DNA of 45,155 nt from Cutibacterium namnetense (GCF_001642025.1 NZ_LWHO01000009.1:1-45155), one strand, 5' to 3'; positions 1 through 11,050 are shown, numbered from the stretch's first letter. Program-made: numbers and translations. Notes: generated by a model from the letters alone, not told the origin.

Positions 1-1
1 G

Positions 2-16
2 CCCCCCCCCCCCCCC
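2..16. repeat. Homopolymeric C tract, 15 C
   Basis: An uninterrupted run of 15 C residues lies at the extreme left edge of the window. Tracts of this kind change length by slipped-strand mispairing, and Cutibacterium acnes genomes are known to carry C or G runs of about this size near genes for surface proteins. The gene it might control lies outside the window, so its role cannot be judged here. The stretch from 17 to 151 shows no coding signal. Confidence 0.9.
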
Positions 17-151
17 GCGATTTTGTCAACACCATTTACAAAAGGGGTAGTCAGGACATAGATGCCCGCTCCGAAATCCCAAGGATCCTGGTCACGATCC
101 TGCCTGGATAACGCTAGTGCCCTGGGCCGCGGACGAGCCGAATGGCAGACA

Positions 152-183
152 GGTCCGGCCACCGCATTCGCGGTGGCCGGACC
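152..183 (-). terminator. Hairpin downstream of the surface-protein gene
   Basis: A perfect 14-bp inverted repeat (GGTCCGGCCACCGC and its complement) flanks a four-base loop, about 45 bp past the stop codon of the minus-strand gene. No T-run follows on the minus strand, so it is either a terminator without a U tract or an mRNA 3'-end stabiliser. Confidence 0.6.
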
Positions 184-227
184 TGCAGCGAAATAGCTAA
201 CCAGAAATGATTTGGCTTATGTGCTCC

Positions 228-1790
228 TCAGATGCCCGTATGAGGCAAGCCGATGGTCGTCGGCTGCGGGGCTTTCACCCTATTCGAGGAGACCACGCCA
301 GAATCCATCGTCGACATTGCGGCGGGCTGGGTACCCGGGGCAATCTTCTCATCCACCCCCTTGACATGCTGGCGAGCACTGACCACGGCAGATGGTTGGG
401 CGCTCGGCGCCGTAGCTGAAGGGTGAGTCGTCGGCGCCACCGTGGGCTGGCTACCGGTTCGGTCCCCGACGACCCACGTATACGTCACCGGCTCACAGGC
501 AACGGCCTTGCCATCGCCTGTTTTGACGGGGACTCCCTTCAAGCGGACTTTCATGGTGTAGGTGCCTGGCTTCTCAAACAACCAGTTGGTGTGGACATGG
601 CCGGGCTTCTTCTGCGAGATGGACTCCCCCGAGGCCAGCACCCATGAGCCGGACGCCAGCGGGGAACGCAGCTGACCGATCCCCTGCATGAACATGTACA
701 CCTTCCCTGGCCCCTTGACATCGACGAAGTCGATGTCAACAGCCTGGAAATCGGGCGCGACGCCATAGGTGTCCCAGCCGGGGAACAATGCCTCTTGCTG
801 GTTCTCGCCATTTTGGGCCAGAAGATACCCGGCGGGCGCGAAGCGATCGTGCATGCTCGGGGGCAGCTTCCGGTAGGTATTCTCCCCCACGCGCAGTGTT
901 ACTGCCTCGGGTGCGCGGTAGATGGCTTCGCCACTGCGGTCGTCTTTGATAGCCATCAACAGCTTGCGATTACGGGCGATACCAGCGAACACGTCAAGGT
1001 GCCCTTGGGCGATCTCAACCTTAGTATCGTCGATCTTCGGCGCTGCCGCGTCGTGAGGCTCACCAGAGGGCTTATCCGCGGGATCGGGCTGTCCTGAATG
1101 GCCATCCGAAGCACCGGGGCGCTTGTCATTGTCTGACTTCAGAACATCCCAGGAAAGAGTGAACGGCTGCGACGAAATTTCTTTCCCATCAGTCTTAGTA
1201 CCGACGGCAACCCCGCTCATCGTGTATTTGCCGGCATGGGTGAAGAACCAGTGGGCATGCTGATGACCCTTGATCGGTAACGATGCCCCTTTGCCGACCT
1301 GATATGTGCCATCGGCAAGGAAGGCGCCGAGCTTGCCATTCTCGTCCCCCTCGGGTGAGTTTCCGAGGAGATAGACCTTGCCAGGGCCGGTAACAGCAGT
1401 GAAGTTGACGCGCAGTGCGTCGAATCCGTTCTTCTTGAAACCGGGAGCATTCCAGCCAGGTTCGAACCATCCATCGGTATTTTCGCTGCCAGTGTAGTAA
1501 CCCTCGAGGGGCGACTTACTCACCCCGGTGAGCCGGTATTGCTTACCGTACGTATCCGACTGAATCTGGAATTCGACCTTGTTTGGATCGTACTTGCGTG
1601 ACTGAAGCCCATTATCGACATTGACGACGGGAGCACCAGTCTCAGTGGTGATGTAGAAAGCGTCCGTGTGATCTTTACTGAGGACCACCTTGGCGTCCGC
1701 GGCCCAGGACATCGGCGCGAACACCGACGCAATTAGGGTCATGAGGACGGCCAGCATCACTGGCCTCGGTAGGTTCTTTCTGGTCTGCAT
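228..1790 (-). CDS. Secreted surface protein with two actinobacterial wall-repeat domains; truncated LPXTG signal
   Basis: Product of 520 residues. The start chosen is the ATG at 1790, preceded by GGAAAGAAG; a TTG five codons upstream is less likely. An N-terminal signal peptide is seen: a basic region (MQTRKNLPR), a hydrophobic core, and a likely cleavage site after MSWA. Two similar segments follow, each ending in a His/Trp motif: HAHWFFTHAGKYTMSG in the first half and HVHTNWLFEKPGTYTM in the second. This matches the actinobacterial surface-anchored repeat family (TIGR03769 type), whose members often sit near metal or haem ABC transporters. A Pro/Thr/Ser/Ala-rich, probably extended region follows. 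The protein ends in LPHTGI directly before the stop codon, so a sortase motif is present but the hydrophobic span and basic tail are missing. It is probably secreted rather than sortase-anchored. The ligand is unknown. Confidence 0.85.
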   Translation of the reverse strand: MQTRKNLPRPVMLAVLMTLIASVFAPMSWAADAKVVLSKDHTDAFYITTETGAPVVNVDNGLQSRKYDPNKVEFQIQSDTYGKQYRLTGVSKSPLEGYYTGSENTDGWFEPGWNAPGFKKNGFDALRVNFTAVTGPGKVYLLGNSPEGDENGKLGAFLADGTYQVGKGASLPIKGHQHAHWFFTHAGKYTMSGVAVGTKTDGKEISSQPFTLSWDVLKSDNDKRPGASDGHSGQPDPADKPSGEPHDAAAPKIDDTKVEIAQGHLDVFAGIARNRKLLMAIKDDRSGEAIYRAPEAVTLRVGENTYRKLPPSMHDRFAPAGYLLAQNGENQQEALFPGWDTYGVAPDFQAVDIDFVDVKGPGKVYMFMQGIGQLRSPLASGSWVLASGESISQKKPGHVHTNWLFEKPGTYTMKVRLKGVPVKTGDGKAVACEPVTYTWVVGDRTGSQPTVAPTTHPSATAPSAQPSAVVSARQHVKGVDEKIAPGTQPAAMSTMDSGVVSSNRVKAPQPTTIGLPHTGI

Positions 1791-1888
1791 ATCACTTCTT
1801 TCCAACGAGACGGGTGGCTCAACTCAGCCGGGCAGCCCATCGGATCGGGCATATCCCCGGAGAGAGAACCGTGAACATGGTACATGAT

Positions 1889-1906
1889 ATTGCGACCCAT
1901 TCGCAT
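1889..1906 (-). promoter_or_regulatory. Imperfect palindrome upstream of the surface-protein gene (possible operator)
   Basis: ATTGCGA and TTCGCAT are separated by four bases about 100 bp upstream of the surface-protein start. A second small repeat, CATG-GTA-CATG, lies at 1876 to 1886. The spacing would suit a regulator-binding site in the promoter region, and relatives of this gene are often metal-regulated. No convincing -10/-35 pair was found, so this is only a candidate. Confidence 0.25.
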
Positions 1907-1990
1907 TAATGGGTGAGGCTCCACGCGCTACGAAGCTCCAGGCCGGAAACCCTGCCCGCCACCAGACAGCGGCCCTCCCCCGCCCCATGC

Positions 1991-2026
1991 AAAAAGCCTC
2001 TCCTCCCTTACAAGGGAGGAGAGGCT
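1991..2026 (-). terminator. Rho-independent terminator of the rpoBC operon
   Basis: AGCCTCTCCTCCCTT pairs perfectly with AAGGGAGGAGAGGCT and is followed on the minus strand by TTTTT. It sits about 20 bp after the rpoC stop codon. Stem, loop and U tract are all present. Confidence 0.92.
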
Positions 2027-2047
2027 CGCAGTCGACGCCCTATTACG

Positions 2048-5000
2048 TCAGCTCAGATCGCCCAGATCCATATCGTCGAGCGGAACAGCCGCGCCCGAAC
2101 CCGAACCGAAGTCGTAGTCAAACGGGTCATAGTTCATCGTGAACGCAGCAGCCTTAGCCTCTGCCGTCGGCTCCACACGCATATTGCGATAGGTCTCCAA
2201 ACCGGTACCGGCCGGGATGAGCTTACCGAGGATGACGTTCTCCTTGAGACCAACCAAGGTGTCCGTCTTGCCATTGATCGCGGCATCGGTGAGAACCTTG
2301 GTGGTTTCCTGGAAGGAGGCCGCCGACAACCACGACTCGGTGGCCAACGAAGCCTTCGTGATGCCCATCAGCACCGGACGACCCTCGGCAGGACGACCAC
2401 CCTCAGCCACCGCCTTACGGTTAGCGGCCTCGTAGGACGCACGATCAACCAGCTCACCGGGCATCATCTGGGTATCTCCAGACTCAATGACGGTGATGCG
2501 GCGCAACATCTGGCGAATGACAATCTCGATGTGCTTCTCGTGAATGCCGGCACCCTGAGTGTTGTAGACCTTCTGGACCTCCTTGACAAGGTACTCCTGC
2601 ACCCGACGAACACCGGAGATACGCAGCACATCCTGCGGGTCGGCGGTACCACCCATGAGCTGCTCGCCAGCAGCAACCCGCACGCCGTCACGGATCACGC
2701 GGTGGGTACCGTCCAGGTCGAACTCGAGACGAGCACGACGCGGCAGGACGTACTCGACGTCCTCCTCACCATCGTCACGCACCAGGACGAGCTTGCGACG
2801 GTTATCGGACTCATCGATACGGATGATTCCAGCAGCCTCAGCCAGCGGCGACTTACCCTTCGGGCTACGAGCCTCGAAGAGCTCGACGACACGAGGAAGA
2901 CCCTGGGTGATGTCGTCACCAGCGACACCACCGGTGTGGAAGGTACGCATCGTCAACTGGGTTCCAGGCTCACCAATCGACTGAGCCGCGATGATGCCGA
3001 CAGCCTCGCCGACGTCGACCAGATGACCAGTCGACAACGAGCGTCCGTAGCAGCGAGCGCAGCAGCCCTGGGCAGCAGCGCAGGTAAGCACAGAGCGCAC
3101 CTTGATCTGCGAGATTCCAGCAGCAATGAGCTTAGAAATCTCCTCATCACCAAGATCGCAGTTGGCTTCCACCACAACATTGCCGTTGGCATCAACGGCG
3201 TCGGCGGCCAGACAGCGGGCGTACACCGCGGTGTCCAGCCCCTCAGCACGCACCAAATTGCCGTTGCCGTCGTCAACAGCAATGGTCTTGGGCATGCCAC
3301 GGGTAGTGCCGCAGTCTTCCTCCCTCACAATGACGTCCTGGGAAACATCGACCAGACGACGAGTCAGGTAACCCGAGTCAGCGGTACGCAGAGCGGTATC
3401 AGCCTGCCCCTTACGACCACCGTGGGTAGAGATGAAGTACTCCAGAACCGTTAGACCCTCGCGGAAATTCGACTTAATCGGGCGAGGAATAATGTCACCC
3501 TTCGGGTCGGCCACCAGACCACGCATAGCGGCAATCTGACGCATCTGAGTCATACTGCCTCGAGCGCCCGAATCCACCATCATGTGAATCGGGTTGACCT
3601 GGGTAAAGTTGGCCTCCATAGCGGCGGTCAGCTCAGCAGTAGCTTCCGTCCAGATCTGGATCAGATCCTGACGACGCTCCTCCTCAGTCACGGCACCACG
3701 GTCGTACTCGCGGTCAACCTTGGCAGCGCGCGCCTCGTACCCAGCGAGAATCTCCGGCTTAGTCGGCGGGGTCTGGACGTCACCAATAGAGACGGTCACG
3801 CCTGACAGCGAACCCCACTTGTAGCCGATGTCCTTGAGGTTATCGAGGACGTGAGCCACGTCCAGCTGGGTCATACGCTCACTGAGGTCATTGACGATCT
3901 TGCCGATCTGCTTCTTGCCAACCAAGAAGTCAACATATGGGTAGTCGTCCGGAAGCACCTCGTTGAACAGGGCCTGTCCGAGAGTGGTGTCAAGGATGAC
4001 CGAGCCATCAGCGCGAACTGTTTCGCCGTGCGGCGGCACAACATTCTTAAGCCGCAGCTTGATCTTGGCACCAATCTCGAGCTCACCAAGATCGTGGGCC
4101 ATGATGGCCTCAGCCAGCGAGGCGAAGGCACGCCCCTCACCCTTGAGGCCGTCAAGGGCCATCGTCAGGTAGTAAGCGCCGATGATCATCTCATGCGAAG
4201 GCAGAGCAACCGGGCGACCATCAGCCGGCTTGAGAATGTTGTTCGTCGACAGCATCAAGACGCGGGCCTCGGCCTGAGCCTCAGGGCTCAACGGCAGATG
4301 CACAGCCATCTGGTCACCGTCGAAGTCAGCGTTAAAGGCCGAGCAGACGAGCGGGTGCAGCTGGATAGCCTTGCCCTCAATGAGCTGAGGCTCGAAGGCC
4401 TGAATACCCAGGCGGTGCAGCGTAGGTGCGCGGTTCAGCAGCACCGGGTGCTCCTTAATGACCTCTTCGAGGACATCCCACACCACCGGACGCTGCCGCT
4501 CCACCATGCGCTTGGCAGACTTCACATTCTGAGCGTGCTCGAGGTCAGCCAGACGCTTCATAACGAAAGGCTTGAACAGCTCCAAAGCCATCGTCTTTGG
4601 CAGACCACACTGGTGCATCTTGAGCTGCGGGCCGACAACAATAACCGAACGGCCCGAGTAGTCGACGCGCTTACCGAGAAGGTTCTGACGGAAACGCCCC
4701 TGCTTGCCCTTAAGCATGTCGGACAACGACTTCAACGGACGGTTGCCCGGGCCGCTCACCGGACGCCCACGACGACCGTTATCAAACAGCGAGTCGACGG
4801 CCTCCTGAAGCATCCGCTTCTCGTTATTGACGATGATCTCAGGGGCACCAAGATCAACCAGCCTCTTGAGGCGGTTGTTTCGGTTAATGACGCGGCGGTA
4901 AAGGTCGTTGAGATCGGAGGTAGCGAAGCGGCCACCATCGAGCTGCACCATCGGGCGCAGATCAGGCGGGATAACCGGGACGCAGTCCAACACCATGCCC

Positions 5001-5929
5001 TCAGGCGAATTACCAGAATCGAGGAAGGCCTGCACCACCTTGAGACGCTTCAGGGCGCGGGTCTTCTTCTGGCCGCGACCGGTCTTGATAATCTCACGCA
5101 GCTTCTCAGATTCGGCATCGAGGTCGAAGTCGTGCAGGCGACGCTTGATCGCCTCAGCACCCATCGAACCCTCGAAGTACTTGCCGAAGCGCGACTTCAT
5201 CTCACGGTAGAGAATCTCATCGCCCTCAAGGTCTTGAACTTTGAGGTTCTTGAAGCGATCCCACACCGCGTCAAGACGATCAATCTGGCGCTGCGCACGA
5301 GTCTCAATATGCTTGAGTTCCTTCTCTGCACCATCCTTGACCTTGCGTCGAACGTCGGCCTTGGCACCGTCGGCCTCAAGCTGAGCCATATCCTCCTCGA
5401 GCTTGACCCGGCGGGCCTCCAGCTCGGAGTCACGGCGCTGCTCCAGTCGCGACCGCTCAGTCTGTACCTTGGCCTCCAGCGACGGCAGATCACGGTGACG
5501 AGCCTCCTCATCGACCGCGGTAATCATGTAGGCCGCGAAATAAATAACCTTCTCGAGGTCCTTCGGGGCGATGTCAAGCAAGTACCCCAGCCGAGAGGGA
5601 ACCCCCTTGAAATACCAGATGTGTGTCACCGGGGCGATCAGCTCAATATGCCCCATGCGCTCACGACGCACGTTGGAACGAGTCACCTCGACGCCACAGC
5701 GCTCACAGATGATGCCCTTGAAGCGAACACGCTTGTACTTGCCGCAGTAACACTCCCAGTCACGAGTCGGGCCGAAAATCTTCTCACAGAAGAGGCCGTC
5801 ACGCTCTGGCTTAAGAGTGCGGTAGTTAATGGTCTCGGGCTTCTTGACCTCGCCGTGGCTCCACGCACGGATCTGGTCGGCCGTGGCCAGGCCGATCTGC
5901 AACCGGTCGTAGTAGTTGGTGTCCAGCAC
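2048..5929 (-). CDS. rpoC: DNA-directed RNA polymerase beta' subunit
   Basis: Product of 1293 residues with a GTG start at 5929. The purine-rich GGGGGAAAGAG upstream serves as ribosome-binding site. The catalytic Mg-binding motif NADFDGD lies at residues 533 to 539. The N-terminal zinc site has C60, C62, C75 and C78 in the context [13 protein letters not shown]. The second zinc cluster is visible further on (CGTTRGM, later [11 protein letters not shown]). Length and N-terminus match actinobacterial beta'. The protein carries the template, bridge-helix and active-site parts of the core enzyme. It lies 168 bp downstream of rpoB on the same strand, is probably co-transcribed with it, and ends at the terminator at 1991 to 2026. 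The C-terminus ends in the acidic tail [11 protein letters not shown]. Confidence 0.99.
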   Translation of the reverse strand: MLDTNYYDRLQIGLATADQIRAWSHGEVKKPETINYRTLKPERDGLFCEKIFGPTRDWECYCGKYKRVRFKGIICERCGVEVTRSNVRRERMGHIELIAPVTHIWYFKGVPSRLGYLLDIAPKDLEKVIYFAAYMITAVDEEARHRDLPSLEAKVQTERSRLEQRRDSELEARRVKLEEDMAQLEADGAKADVRRKVKDGAEKELKHIETRAQRQIDRLDAVWDRFKNLKVQDLEGDEILYREMKSRFGKYFEGSMGAEAIKRRLHDFDLDAESEKLREIIKTGRGQKKTRALKRLKVVQAFLDSGNSPEGMVLDCVPVIPPDLRPMVQLDGGRFATSDLNDLYRRVINRNNRLKRLVDLGAPEIIVNNEKRMLQEAVDSLFDNGRRGRPVSGPGNRPLKSLSDMLKGKQGRFRQNLLGKRVDYSGRSVIVVGPQLKMHQCGLPKTMALELFKPFVMKRLADLEHAQNVKSAKRMVERQRPVVWDVLEEVIKEHPVLLNRAPTLHRLGIQAFEPQLIEGKAIQLHPLVCSAFNADFDGDQMAVHLPLSPEAQAEARVLMLSTNNILKPADGRPVALPSHEMIIGAYYLTMALDGLKGEGRAFASLAEAIMAHDLGELEIGAKIKLRLKNVVPPHGETVRADGSVILDTTLGQALFNEVLPDDYPYVDFLVGKKQIGKIVNDLSERMTQLDVAHVLDNLKDIGYKWGSLSGVTVSIGDVQTPPTKPEILAGYEARAAKVDREYDRGAVTEEERRQDLIQIWTEATAELTAAMEANFTQVNPIHMMVDSGARGSMTQMRQIAAMRGLVADPKGDIIPRPIKSNFREGLTVLEYFISTHGGRKGQADTALRTADSGYLTRRLVDVSQDVIVREEDCGTTRGMPKTIAVDDGNGNLVRAEGLDTAVYARCLAADAVDANGNVVVEANCDLGDEEISKLIAAGISQIKVRSVLTCAAAQGCCARCYGRSLSTGHLVDVGEAVGIIAAQSIGEPGTQLTMRTFHTGGVAGDDITQGLPRVVELFEARSPKGKSPLAEAAGIIRIDESDNRRKLVLVRDDGEEDVEYVLPRRARLEFDLDGTHRVIRDGVRVAAGEQLMGGTADPQDVLRISGVRRVQEYLVKEVQKVYNTQGAGIHEKHIEIVIRQMLRRITVIESGDTQMMPGELVDRASYEAANRKAVAEGGRPAEGRPVLMGITKASLATESWLSAASFQETTKVLTDAAINGKTDTLVGLKENVILGKLIPAGTGLETYRNMRVEPTAEAKAAAFTMNYDPFDYDFGSGSGAAVPLDDMDLGDLS

Positions 5930-6097
5930 GATTGTTCTCTTTCCCCCACTCGGGTGGGTGGTAGCCCCTCCTCGTCAGAAGGGGTTCCAGTCGGGGTGTC
6001 TATGTGAGGCGGGTTGTCCGGGCCCATCCCCACTCCCGTCAAACGGACTGTGTTCAAGGGTCGGGGATGACGGCGTCACCCCCGACACATGGGCACG

Positions 6098-9000
6098 TCA
6101 GTCGGCCATAGCGTTATCGACACCGGGACGACGCCCAATATCGATGCCCAGACCAGACCGGGTGTCTTCCTCAGAGCCGCGCAGGTCGATTTCCTGGCCT
6201 TCCGAGTTGAGCACCTCCACATTCAGGCACAGCGACTTCATCTCTTTGACGAGCACCTTGAAAGACTCAGGGATGCCCGGCTCAGGAATGTTCTCGCCCT
6301 TGACGATCGCCTCGTAAACCTTGACACGGCCCGGAACGTCATCGGACTTGATGGTGAGCAGCTCCTGCAGCGCCCAGGCGGCGCCGTAGGCCTCCATAGC
6401 CCACACCTCCATCTCGCCGAATCGCTGACCGCCGAACTGAGCCTTACCGCCAAGCGGCTGCTGGGTGATCATCGAGTACGGGCCAGTGGAACGAGCGTGG
6501 ATCTTGTCATCGACCAGGTGGTGCAGCTTCAGCATGTACATATAGCCGACACCGACCTTGGACGGGAACGGTTCGCCAGTACGGCCATCGAAGAGGGTAG
6601 CTTTGCCATCGGAGTCGACGAGCATCTCACCGTCACGAGTCGGGTGACCGTACTCCATCAGGCCGGTGATCTCTTCCTCGGTAGCACCGTCGAAGACCGG
6701 GGTAGCCAAGCGTGATTCCGGGGCGACGTCAACAAGACCCACCTCACGCAGCCGCTCCGCCCAGTCACCCTCAGCCTGGGTGATATCCCATCCGGAGTGA
6801 GCAATCCAGCCTAGGTGCATCTCAAGCACCTGACCAACGTTCATTCGAGACGGCACACCCAGGGGGTTGAGGATGATGTCAACCGGGGTACCGTCCGGTA
6901 GGAACGGCATGTCCTCGACTGGCAGGATCTTCGAGATGACGCCCTTGTTGCCGTGACGTCCGGCGAGCTTGTCACCGATGGAAATCTTGCGTTTCTGGGC
7001 GACGTAGACGCGCACCATCTGATTCACGCCGGGTGCCAGCTCGTCGCCATTATCAGCGTCGAAAATGCGCACGCCGATAACGGTGCCCTCCTCGCCGTGA
7101 GGAACCTTGAGGGAAGTATCACGAACCTCGCGGGCCTTCTCACCGAAGATCGCGCGCAGCAGACGCTCCTCAGGGGTCAGCTCGGTCTCGCCCTTCGGGG
7201 TGACCTTGCCAACTAGGATGTCACCGGTGCCGACCTCGGCGCCGATACGCACGATGCCGTTCTCGTCCAGGTTGGCCAGCATGTCTTCGGAGACGTTCGG
7301 GATATCCCGAGTGATCTCCTCGGCACCCAGCTTGGTGTCGCGAGCGTCGACCTCATGCTCCTCAATGTGAATTGAGGTGAGCACGTCGTCGGAAACGATC
7401 CGCTGGGACAAGATGATGGCGTCCTCATAGTTGAGGCCCTGCCACGGCATAAACGCGGCCAACATGTTGCGCCCGAGAGCCAACTCACCCTTGTCAGTTG
7501 ACGGACCGTCAGCCAACGGGGTGCCAACCTCGACGCGCTGCCCCACCGTCACCAACGGGCGCTGGTTAATGCAGGTACCAGCATTCGAGCGGCGGAATTT
7601 CTCCAGCTTGTAGGTCTGGTAAGTGCCGTCGTCACACGCGATATCGATGAGGTCAGCACTCACCGACAGGACCGAGCCAGCTTTCTCAGCAAGGGTGACG
7701 TCACCGACGTCAACCGCGCAGCGGTACTCCATACCGGTTCCGACGAACGGAGCCTCAGTACGCACAAGCGGCACGGCCTGACGCTGCATGTTTGCGCCCA
7801 TAAGTGCTCGCGAAGCATCGTCGTGCTCGAGGAATGGGATGAGGGCGGACGCCACCGACACCATCTGGCGCGGAGACACGTCCATGTAATCGACCTCAGA
7901 GCTCGGGACCTCATCGGCCTCGCCGTGACGCTGACGCACCAGAACGCGATCGTTGACGAAATGACCCTCGCCGTCAACCTTGGCGTTGGCCTGAGCGATG
8001 ACGTGCCGATCCTCTTCGTCAGCGGTCAGGTACACCACCTGGTCGGTGACCCGTCCGTTGATAACCTTGCGATACGGGGTCTCAATGAAACCGAACGCAT
8101 TGACACGAGCGAAGGAAGCCAGCGAACCAATCAGACCAATGTTCGGGCCCTCAGGGGTCTCAATCGGGCACATACGACCGTAGTGCGACGGATGGACGTC
8201 ACGGACCTCCATACCGGCACGGTCGCGAGACAGACCGCCAGGACCCAAGGCCGACAGATGGCGCTTGTGGGTCATCTCTGCCAGCGGATTGTTCTGGTCC
8301 ATGAACTGCGACAGCTGGGACGTTCCGAAGAATTCCTTAATCGCAGCCGTCACCGGGCGGATGTTAATCAAGGTCTGCGGGGTGATGGCTTCAATATCCT
8401 GAGTGGTCATGCGGTCACGCACGACGCGCTCCATACGGCTCAGACCGGTACGCAGCTGGTTCTGGATGAGCTCGCCGACGGTACGCAGACGGCGGTTACC
8501 GAAATGGTCAATGTCGTCGGGCTCGACGACGATGTCGTCTTGGCCTTCCCGCGGCAGGGTCTCGGTGCCCTCATGCAGAGCGCACACGAAGTGGATGGCC
8601 GCAACGATGTCATCAATCGTCAGAACCTGCTGATCGAAAGGCAGGGACAGGCCGAGCTTCTTGTTGATCTTGTAGCGACCAACCTTGGCCAGGTCGTAGC
8701 GCTTCGGATTGAAGTAGTAATTCTCGAGCAGCTGCTGGGCCGCGTCACGAGACGGCGGCTCACCGGGGCGCAGCTTCTTGTAAATGTCGAGGAGAGCCTG
8801 GTCCTGAGTCTCGACGCCATGGTCCTTCTCGAGGGTTTGACGGATCGACTCGTGGTTGCCGAACTCCTCGAGGATCCGGTCAACAGTCCAACCGAGAGCC
8901 TTGAGGAAAACAGTGATGTTCTGCTTGCGCTTGCGGTCAAGACGGACGCCGACGGTATCGCGCTTGTCAATCTCGAACTCAAGCCAGGCACCACGCGACG

Positions 9001-9577
9001 GGATCACCTTGCACGTAAAGATGTCCTTGTCGGAGGTCTTGTCGGCAGACCTTTCAAAGTAGACGCCGGGGGAACGCACCAGCTGAGATACAACGACACG
9101 CTCGGTGCCGTTGATGATGAAGGTGCCCTTCGAGGTCATAAGCGGGAAGTCACCGATGAAGACCGTCTGGGACTTAATCTCCTCGGTCTCATTGTTCATG
9201 AATTCCGCAGTCACGAATAGCGGGGCTGCGTAAGTGGTGTCGCGATCCTTGCACTCATCTACGCTGTGCTTAGGATCTTCAAAGCGGTGGTCCCGGAAAG
9301 ACAGGGACATCGTCTGGGAGTAGTCCTCGATCGGAGAGATCTCTTCGAAAATCTCCTCGAGTCCGGACTTGGTGTTAATGTCGGTACGCCCTTCTGCAAG
9401 GGCGGCGTCAACATGGGACTGCCATATCTCGTTGCCAACGAGCCAGTTGAACGACTCAACCTGCAGGTCGAGAAGGTTGGGAACTTCCAACGGCTCGTGA
9501 ATTTTAGCGAATGAAATTCGTCCCGACTGGGGCGAAATGGCGTTGGTGTTCTTCGACGCAGTGCGCGTGGCGGCCAA
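6098..9577 (-). CDS. rpoB: DNA-directed RNA polymerase beta subunit
   Basis: Product of 1159 residues. The open frame extends 34 codons further upstream, but the TTG at 9577 is preferred: GGAAGG lies 8 bp upstream and the resulting start [12 protein letters not shown] suits actinobacterial beta subunits. The rifampicin-binding cluster begins at G418 ([15 protein letters not shown]). It carries D427, H437 and S442 at the positions equivalent to E. coli D516, H526 and S531, so it has the wild-type, rifampicin-sensitive form. The conserved C-terminal [16 protein letters not shown] region is intact. The gene lies between rplL and rpoC. Transcription may come partly from upstream ribosomal-protein promoters and partly from the 250-bp gap before it. 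Confidence 0.99.
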   Translation of the reverse strand: MAATRTASKNTNAISPQSGRISFAKIHEPLEVPNLLDLQVESFNWLVGNEIWQSHVDAALAEGRTDINTKSGLEEIFEEISPIEDYSQTMSLSFRDHRFEDPKHSVDECKDRDTTYAAPLFVTAEFMNNETEEIKSQTVFIGDFPLMTSKGTFIINGTERVVVSQLVRSPGVYFERSADKTSDKDIFTCKVIPSRGAWLEFEIDKRDTVGVRLDRKRKQNITVFLKALGWTVDRILEEFGNHESIRQTLEKDHGVETQDQALLDIYKKLRPGEPPSRDAAQQLLENYYFNPKRYDLAKVGRYKINKKLGLSLPFDQQVLTIDDIVAAIHFVCALHEGTETLPREGQDDIVVEPDDIDHFGNRRLRTVGELIQNQLRTGLSRMERVVRDRMTTQDIEAITPQTLINIRPVTAAIKEFFGTSQLSQFMDQNNPLAEMTHKRHLSALGPGGLSRDRAGMEVRDVHPSHYGRMCPIETPEGPNIGLIGSLASFARVNAFGFIETPYRKVINGRVTDQVVYLTADEEDRHVIAQANAKVDGEGHFVNDRVLVRQRHGEADEVPSSEVDYMDVSPRQMVSVASALIPFLEHDDASRALMGANMQRQAVPLVRTEAPFVGTGMEYRCAVDVGDVTLAEKAGSVLSVSADLIDIACDDGTYQTYKLEKFRRSNAGTCINQRPLVTVGQRVEVGTPLADGPSTDKGELALGRNMLAAFMPWQGLNYEDAIILSQRIVSDDVLTSIHIEEHEVDARDTKLGAEEITRDIPNVSEDMLANLDENGIVRIGAEVGTGDILVGKVTPKGETELTPEERLLRAIFGEKAREVRDTSLKVPHGEEGTVIGVRIFDADNGDELAPGVNQMVRVYVAQKRKISIGDKLAGRHGNKGVISKILPVEDMPFLPDGTPVDIILNPLGVPSRMNVGQVLEMHLGWIAHSGWDITQAEGDWAERLREVGLVDVAPESRLATPVFDGATEEEITGLMEYGHPTRDGEMLVDSDGKATLFDGRTGEPFPSKVGVGYMYMLKLHHLVDDKIHARSTGPYSMITQQPLGGKAQFGGQRFGEMEVWAMEAYGAAWALQELLTIKSDDVPGRVKVYEAIVKGENIPEPGIPESFKVLVKEMKSLCLNVEVLNSEGQEIDLRGSEEDTRSGLGIDIGRRPGVDNAMAD

Positions 9578-9685
9578 TGTGCGGTCCTTCCGAGAACTCC
9601 TACAACCGGCCCGTCGGCCGGTCTGAGGGCATAACAAACCGTCCATGTCAAGCATGGACGATCGCTGGCAATGGTGCAATGAGGT

Positions 9686-9714
9686 ACACTAGTACTCTAA
9701 ATGCGATAACGCAA
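9686..9714 (-). promoter_or_regulatory. Weak candidate promoter for rpoBC
   Basis: TTGCGT (9709 to 9714) and TAGTGT (9686 to 9691) are spaced 17 bp on the minus strand, about 110 bp before the rpoB start. TAGAGT, nearby, is an alternative -10. The match is poor. The main support is the AT-richer stretch in a 250-bp intergenic region behind a hairpin. Confidence 0.3.
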
Positions 9715-9766
9715 GTTGGCATCATCTACCGACGACGCAGCTACCGCAACAGCGCGGTCACCACAG

Positions 9767-9806
9767 ACTAGCGGGGCCTGCCCCGAAAGGAGCAGACCCC
9801 GCTAGT
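9767..9806 (-). terminator. Hairpin between rplL and rpoB
   Basis: ACTAGCGGGG pairs with CCCCGCTAGT across a 20-base loop, just after the rplL stop. No T-run follows. A partial terminator or RNase-processing site here would explain higher expression of rplJL than of rpoBC, as is known in other bacteria. That role is inferred. Confidence 0.6.
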
Positions 9807-9828
9807 TATGGACCGTGTAGTCAGATGA

Positions 9829-10221
9829 TCACTTGAGGGTGACGGTGGCACCGGCGGCCTCGAGAGCCTCCTTGGCCTTCTCGGCATCTTCCTTCTTGGC
9901 CTTCTCGAGGATGGGCTTCGGGGCACCCTCGACGAGGTCCTTGGCATCCTTCAGGCCCAGGCTGGTGAGGCCACGGACCTCCTTGATGACCTGGATCTTC
10001 TTGTCGCCGGCCGACTCGAGGATGACGTCGAACTCGTCCTTCTCCTCCTCGGCAGCAGCAGCCTCGCCGCCGGCAGCCGGAGCACCGGCAGCAGCGACAG
10101 CCACCGGAGCGGCGGCGGAGACATCGAAGGTCTCCTCGAACTGCTTCACGAACTCAGAGAGCTCGATGAGGGTCATCTCCTTGAAAGCATCAAGGAGCTC
10201 TTCGTTGCTGAGCTTCGCCAT
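9829..10221 (-). CDS. rplL: 50S ribosomal protein L7/L12
   Basis: Product of 130 residues. The start is the ATG at 10221 ([13 protein letters not shown]), preceded by AAAGGA; the longer open frame upstream overlaps rplJ and is not used. The N-terminal dimerisation and L10-binding domain is followed by an Ala/Gly/Glu-rich hinge (around residues 40 to 60). The C-terminal factor-binding domain contains the conserved KIQVIKEVR and [14 protein letters not shown] segments. It forms the ribosomal stalk with L10 and recruits translational GTPases. It lies 13 bp downstream of rplJ in the same transcript. Confidence 0.98.
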   Translation of the reverse strand: MAKLSNEELLDAFKEMTLIELSEFVKQFEETFDVSAAAPVAVAAAGAPAAGGEAAAAEEEKDEFDVILESAGDKKIQVIKEVRGLTSLGLKDAKDLVEGAPKPILEKAKKEDAEKAKEALEAAGATVTLK

Positions 10222-10234
10222 GATGGGCGTCCTT

Positions 10235-10849
10235 TCACTCGTTGGTGTTGTCCTGGGCGGCGGACGCCTCAGGGGTCTCGGTTGTCTTGGGCTCCTGGTC
10301 GGAAGCCTCTCCAGCTCCACCGATCACAGACGGATCGGCAGCAGCCTTCTCCTGCAGAGCGCCAAGACCGCGAGCGGCCTTCGACGGCAGAGCATTGAAG
10401 ACCACGGCGGCCTTCGTGAGGTTGGCCTTGAGGCCGCCAGCGAGCTTGGCGAGGAGGACCTCGCGGGACTCAAGATCGGCGAGCTTCTTGACCTGGTCGG
10501 CGTCGAGGACGTTGCCGTCCATCACGCCGCCCTTAATGACCAGGAGCGGGTTGTCCTTTGCGAAGTTCTTCAAACCCTTGGCCACGGAGGCCACGTCACC
10601 GTTAATAAAGGCGAGGGCGGTGGGGCCGACGAGCTGGTCGTCGAGTCCCTCAATACCCGCCTCCTTGGCGGCGATGCGGGTGAGGGTGTTCTTCGCAACG
10701 GCATAGGTGGCGTCACTCCCCAGCGAACGGCGCAAATCCTTGAGCGCCGACACGGAGAGACCGCGGTACTCGGTCAGCACGGTAGCGTCGGCCGAGGAGA
10801 ATTTCTCCTTCAGCTCGGCGACCGCAGCGACCTTGTCAGGCCTAGCCAT
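10235..10849 (-). CDS. rplJ: 50S ribosomal protein L10
   Basis: Product of 204 residues. The ATG at 10849 is preceded by AAGGAG, so the 48 extra upstream codons in the open frame are discarded. The N-terminal rRNA-binding domain carries the typical [18 protein letters not shown] region. The C-terminal helix for L7/L12 dimers is followed by a polar tail rich in Ala, Glu and Thr. The tail (about 30 residues) makes it somewhat longer than the E. coli protein. L10 with L12 usually represses its own operon by binding the mRNA leader, and a structured leader is present here. Confidence 0.98.
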   Translation of the reverse strand: MARPDKVAAVAELKEKFSSADATVLTEYRGLSVSALKDLRRSLGSDATYAVAKNTLTRIAAKEAGIEGLDDQLVGPTALAFINGDVASVAKGLKNFAKDNPLLVIKGGVMDGNVLDADQVKKLADLESREVLLAKLAGGLKANLTKAAVVFNALPSKAARGLGALQEKAAADPSVIGGAGEASDQEPKTTETPEASAAQDNTNE

Positions 10850-11044
10850 TGGGTCTCCTTCCCACTTCTCGTACGTCGCGCTGGCAGCTGGACTGCTAGC
10901 GCCGGAGCCGTAGGGAGGACAAAAAAGAAACCCCGGTGCACAGGCGCACGACGGGGTAACAAAGTCATCTCGGCGTTCACCTGCACGGGCCATCCGTCAC
11001 TCCGGATGCTTAGCGGAAAATCCCGACCAGCGGTCTACGGCAAC
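10850..11044 (-). promoter_or_regulatory. rplJ 5' leader with attenuator (L10 leader type)
   Basis: The leader would span about 195 nt from the promoter at 11051 to 11079 down to rplJ. Inside it, 10930 to 10957 forms an intrinsic-terminator structure on the minus strand: CCCCG pairs with CGGGG, an inner GTGC pairs with GCAC, and the run TTTCTTTTTT (10921 to 10929) follows. The terminator lies about 70 nt before the rplJ start. This is the layout expected for attenuation of the rplJL operon by L10-L12. The sequence shows the terminator; the ligand is assumed from the L10 leader family. Confidence 0.7.
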
Positions 11045-11050
11045 CAGTAC

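Noticed and set aside
1913-3454. 513-codon plus-strand open frame opposite rpoC
   Set aside because: It is antisense to an unmistakable rpoC and its product has no recognisable domain; long antisense frames are common in GC-rich coding DNA.
3851-6007. 718-codon plus-strand open frame opposite the 5' half of rpoC
   Set aside because: Mirror frame of rpoC with a repetitive Leu/Val/His/Arg composition and no plausible family.
8240-8330. Rifampicin-resistance substitution in rpoB
   Set aside because: The key positions D427, H437 and S442 carry the wild-type residues.
7823-9220. 465-codon plus-strand open frame opposite rpoB
   Set aside because: Antisense shadow of rpoB; no ribosome-binding site or recognisable domain.
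9578-9679. N-terminal extension of RpoB by 34 residues
   Set aside because: The TTG start at 9577 has a good ribosome-binding site and gives the family N-terminus; the added part is not RpoB-like.
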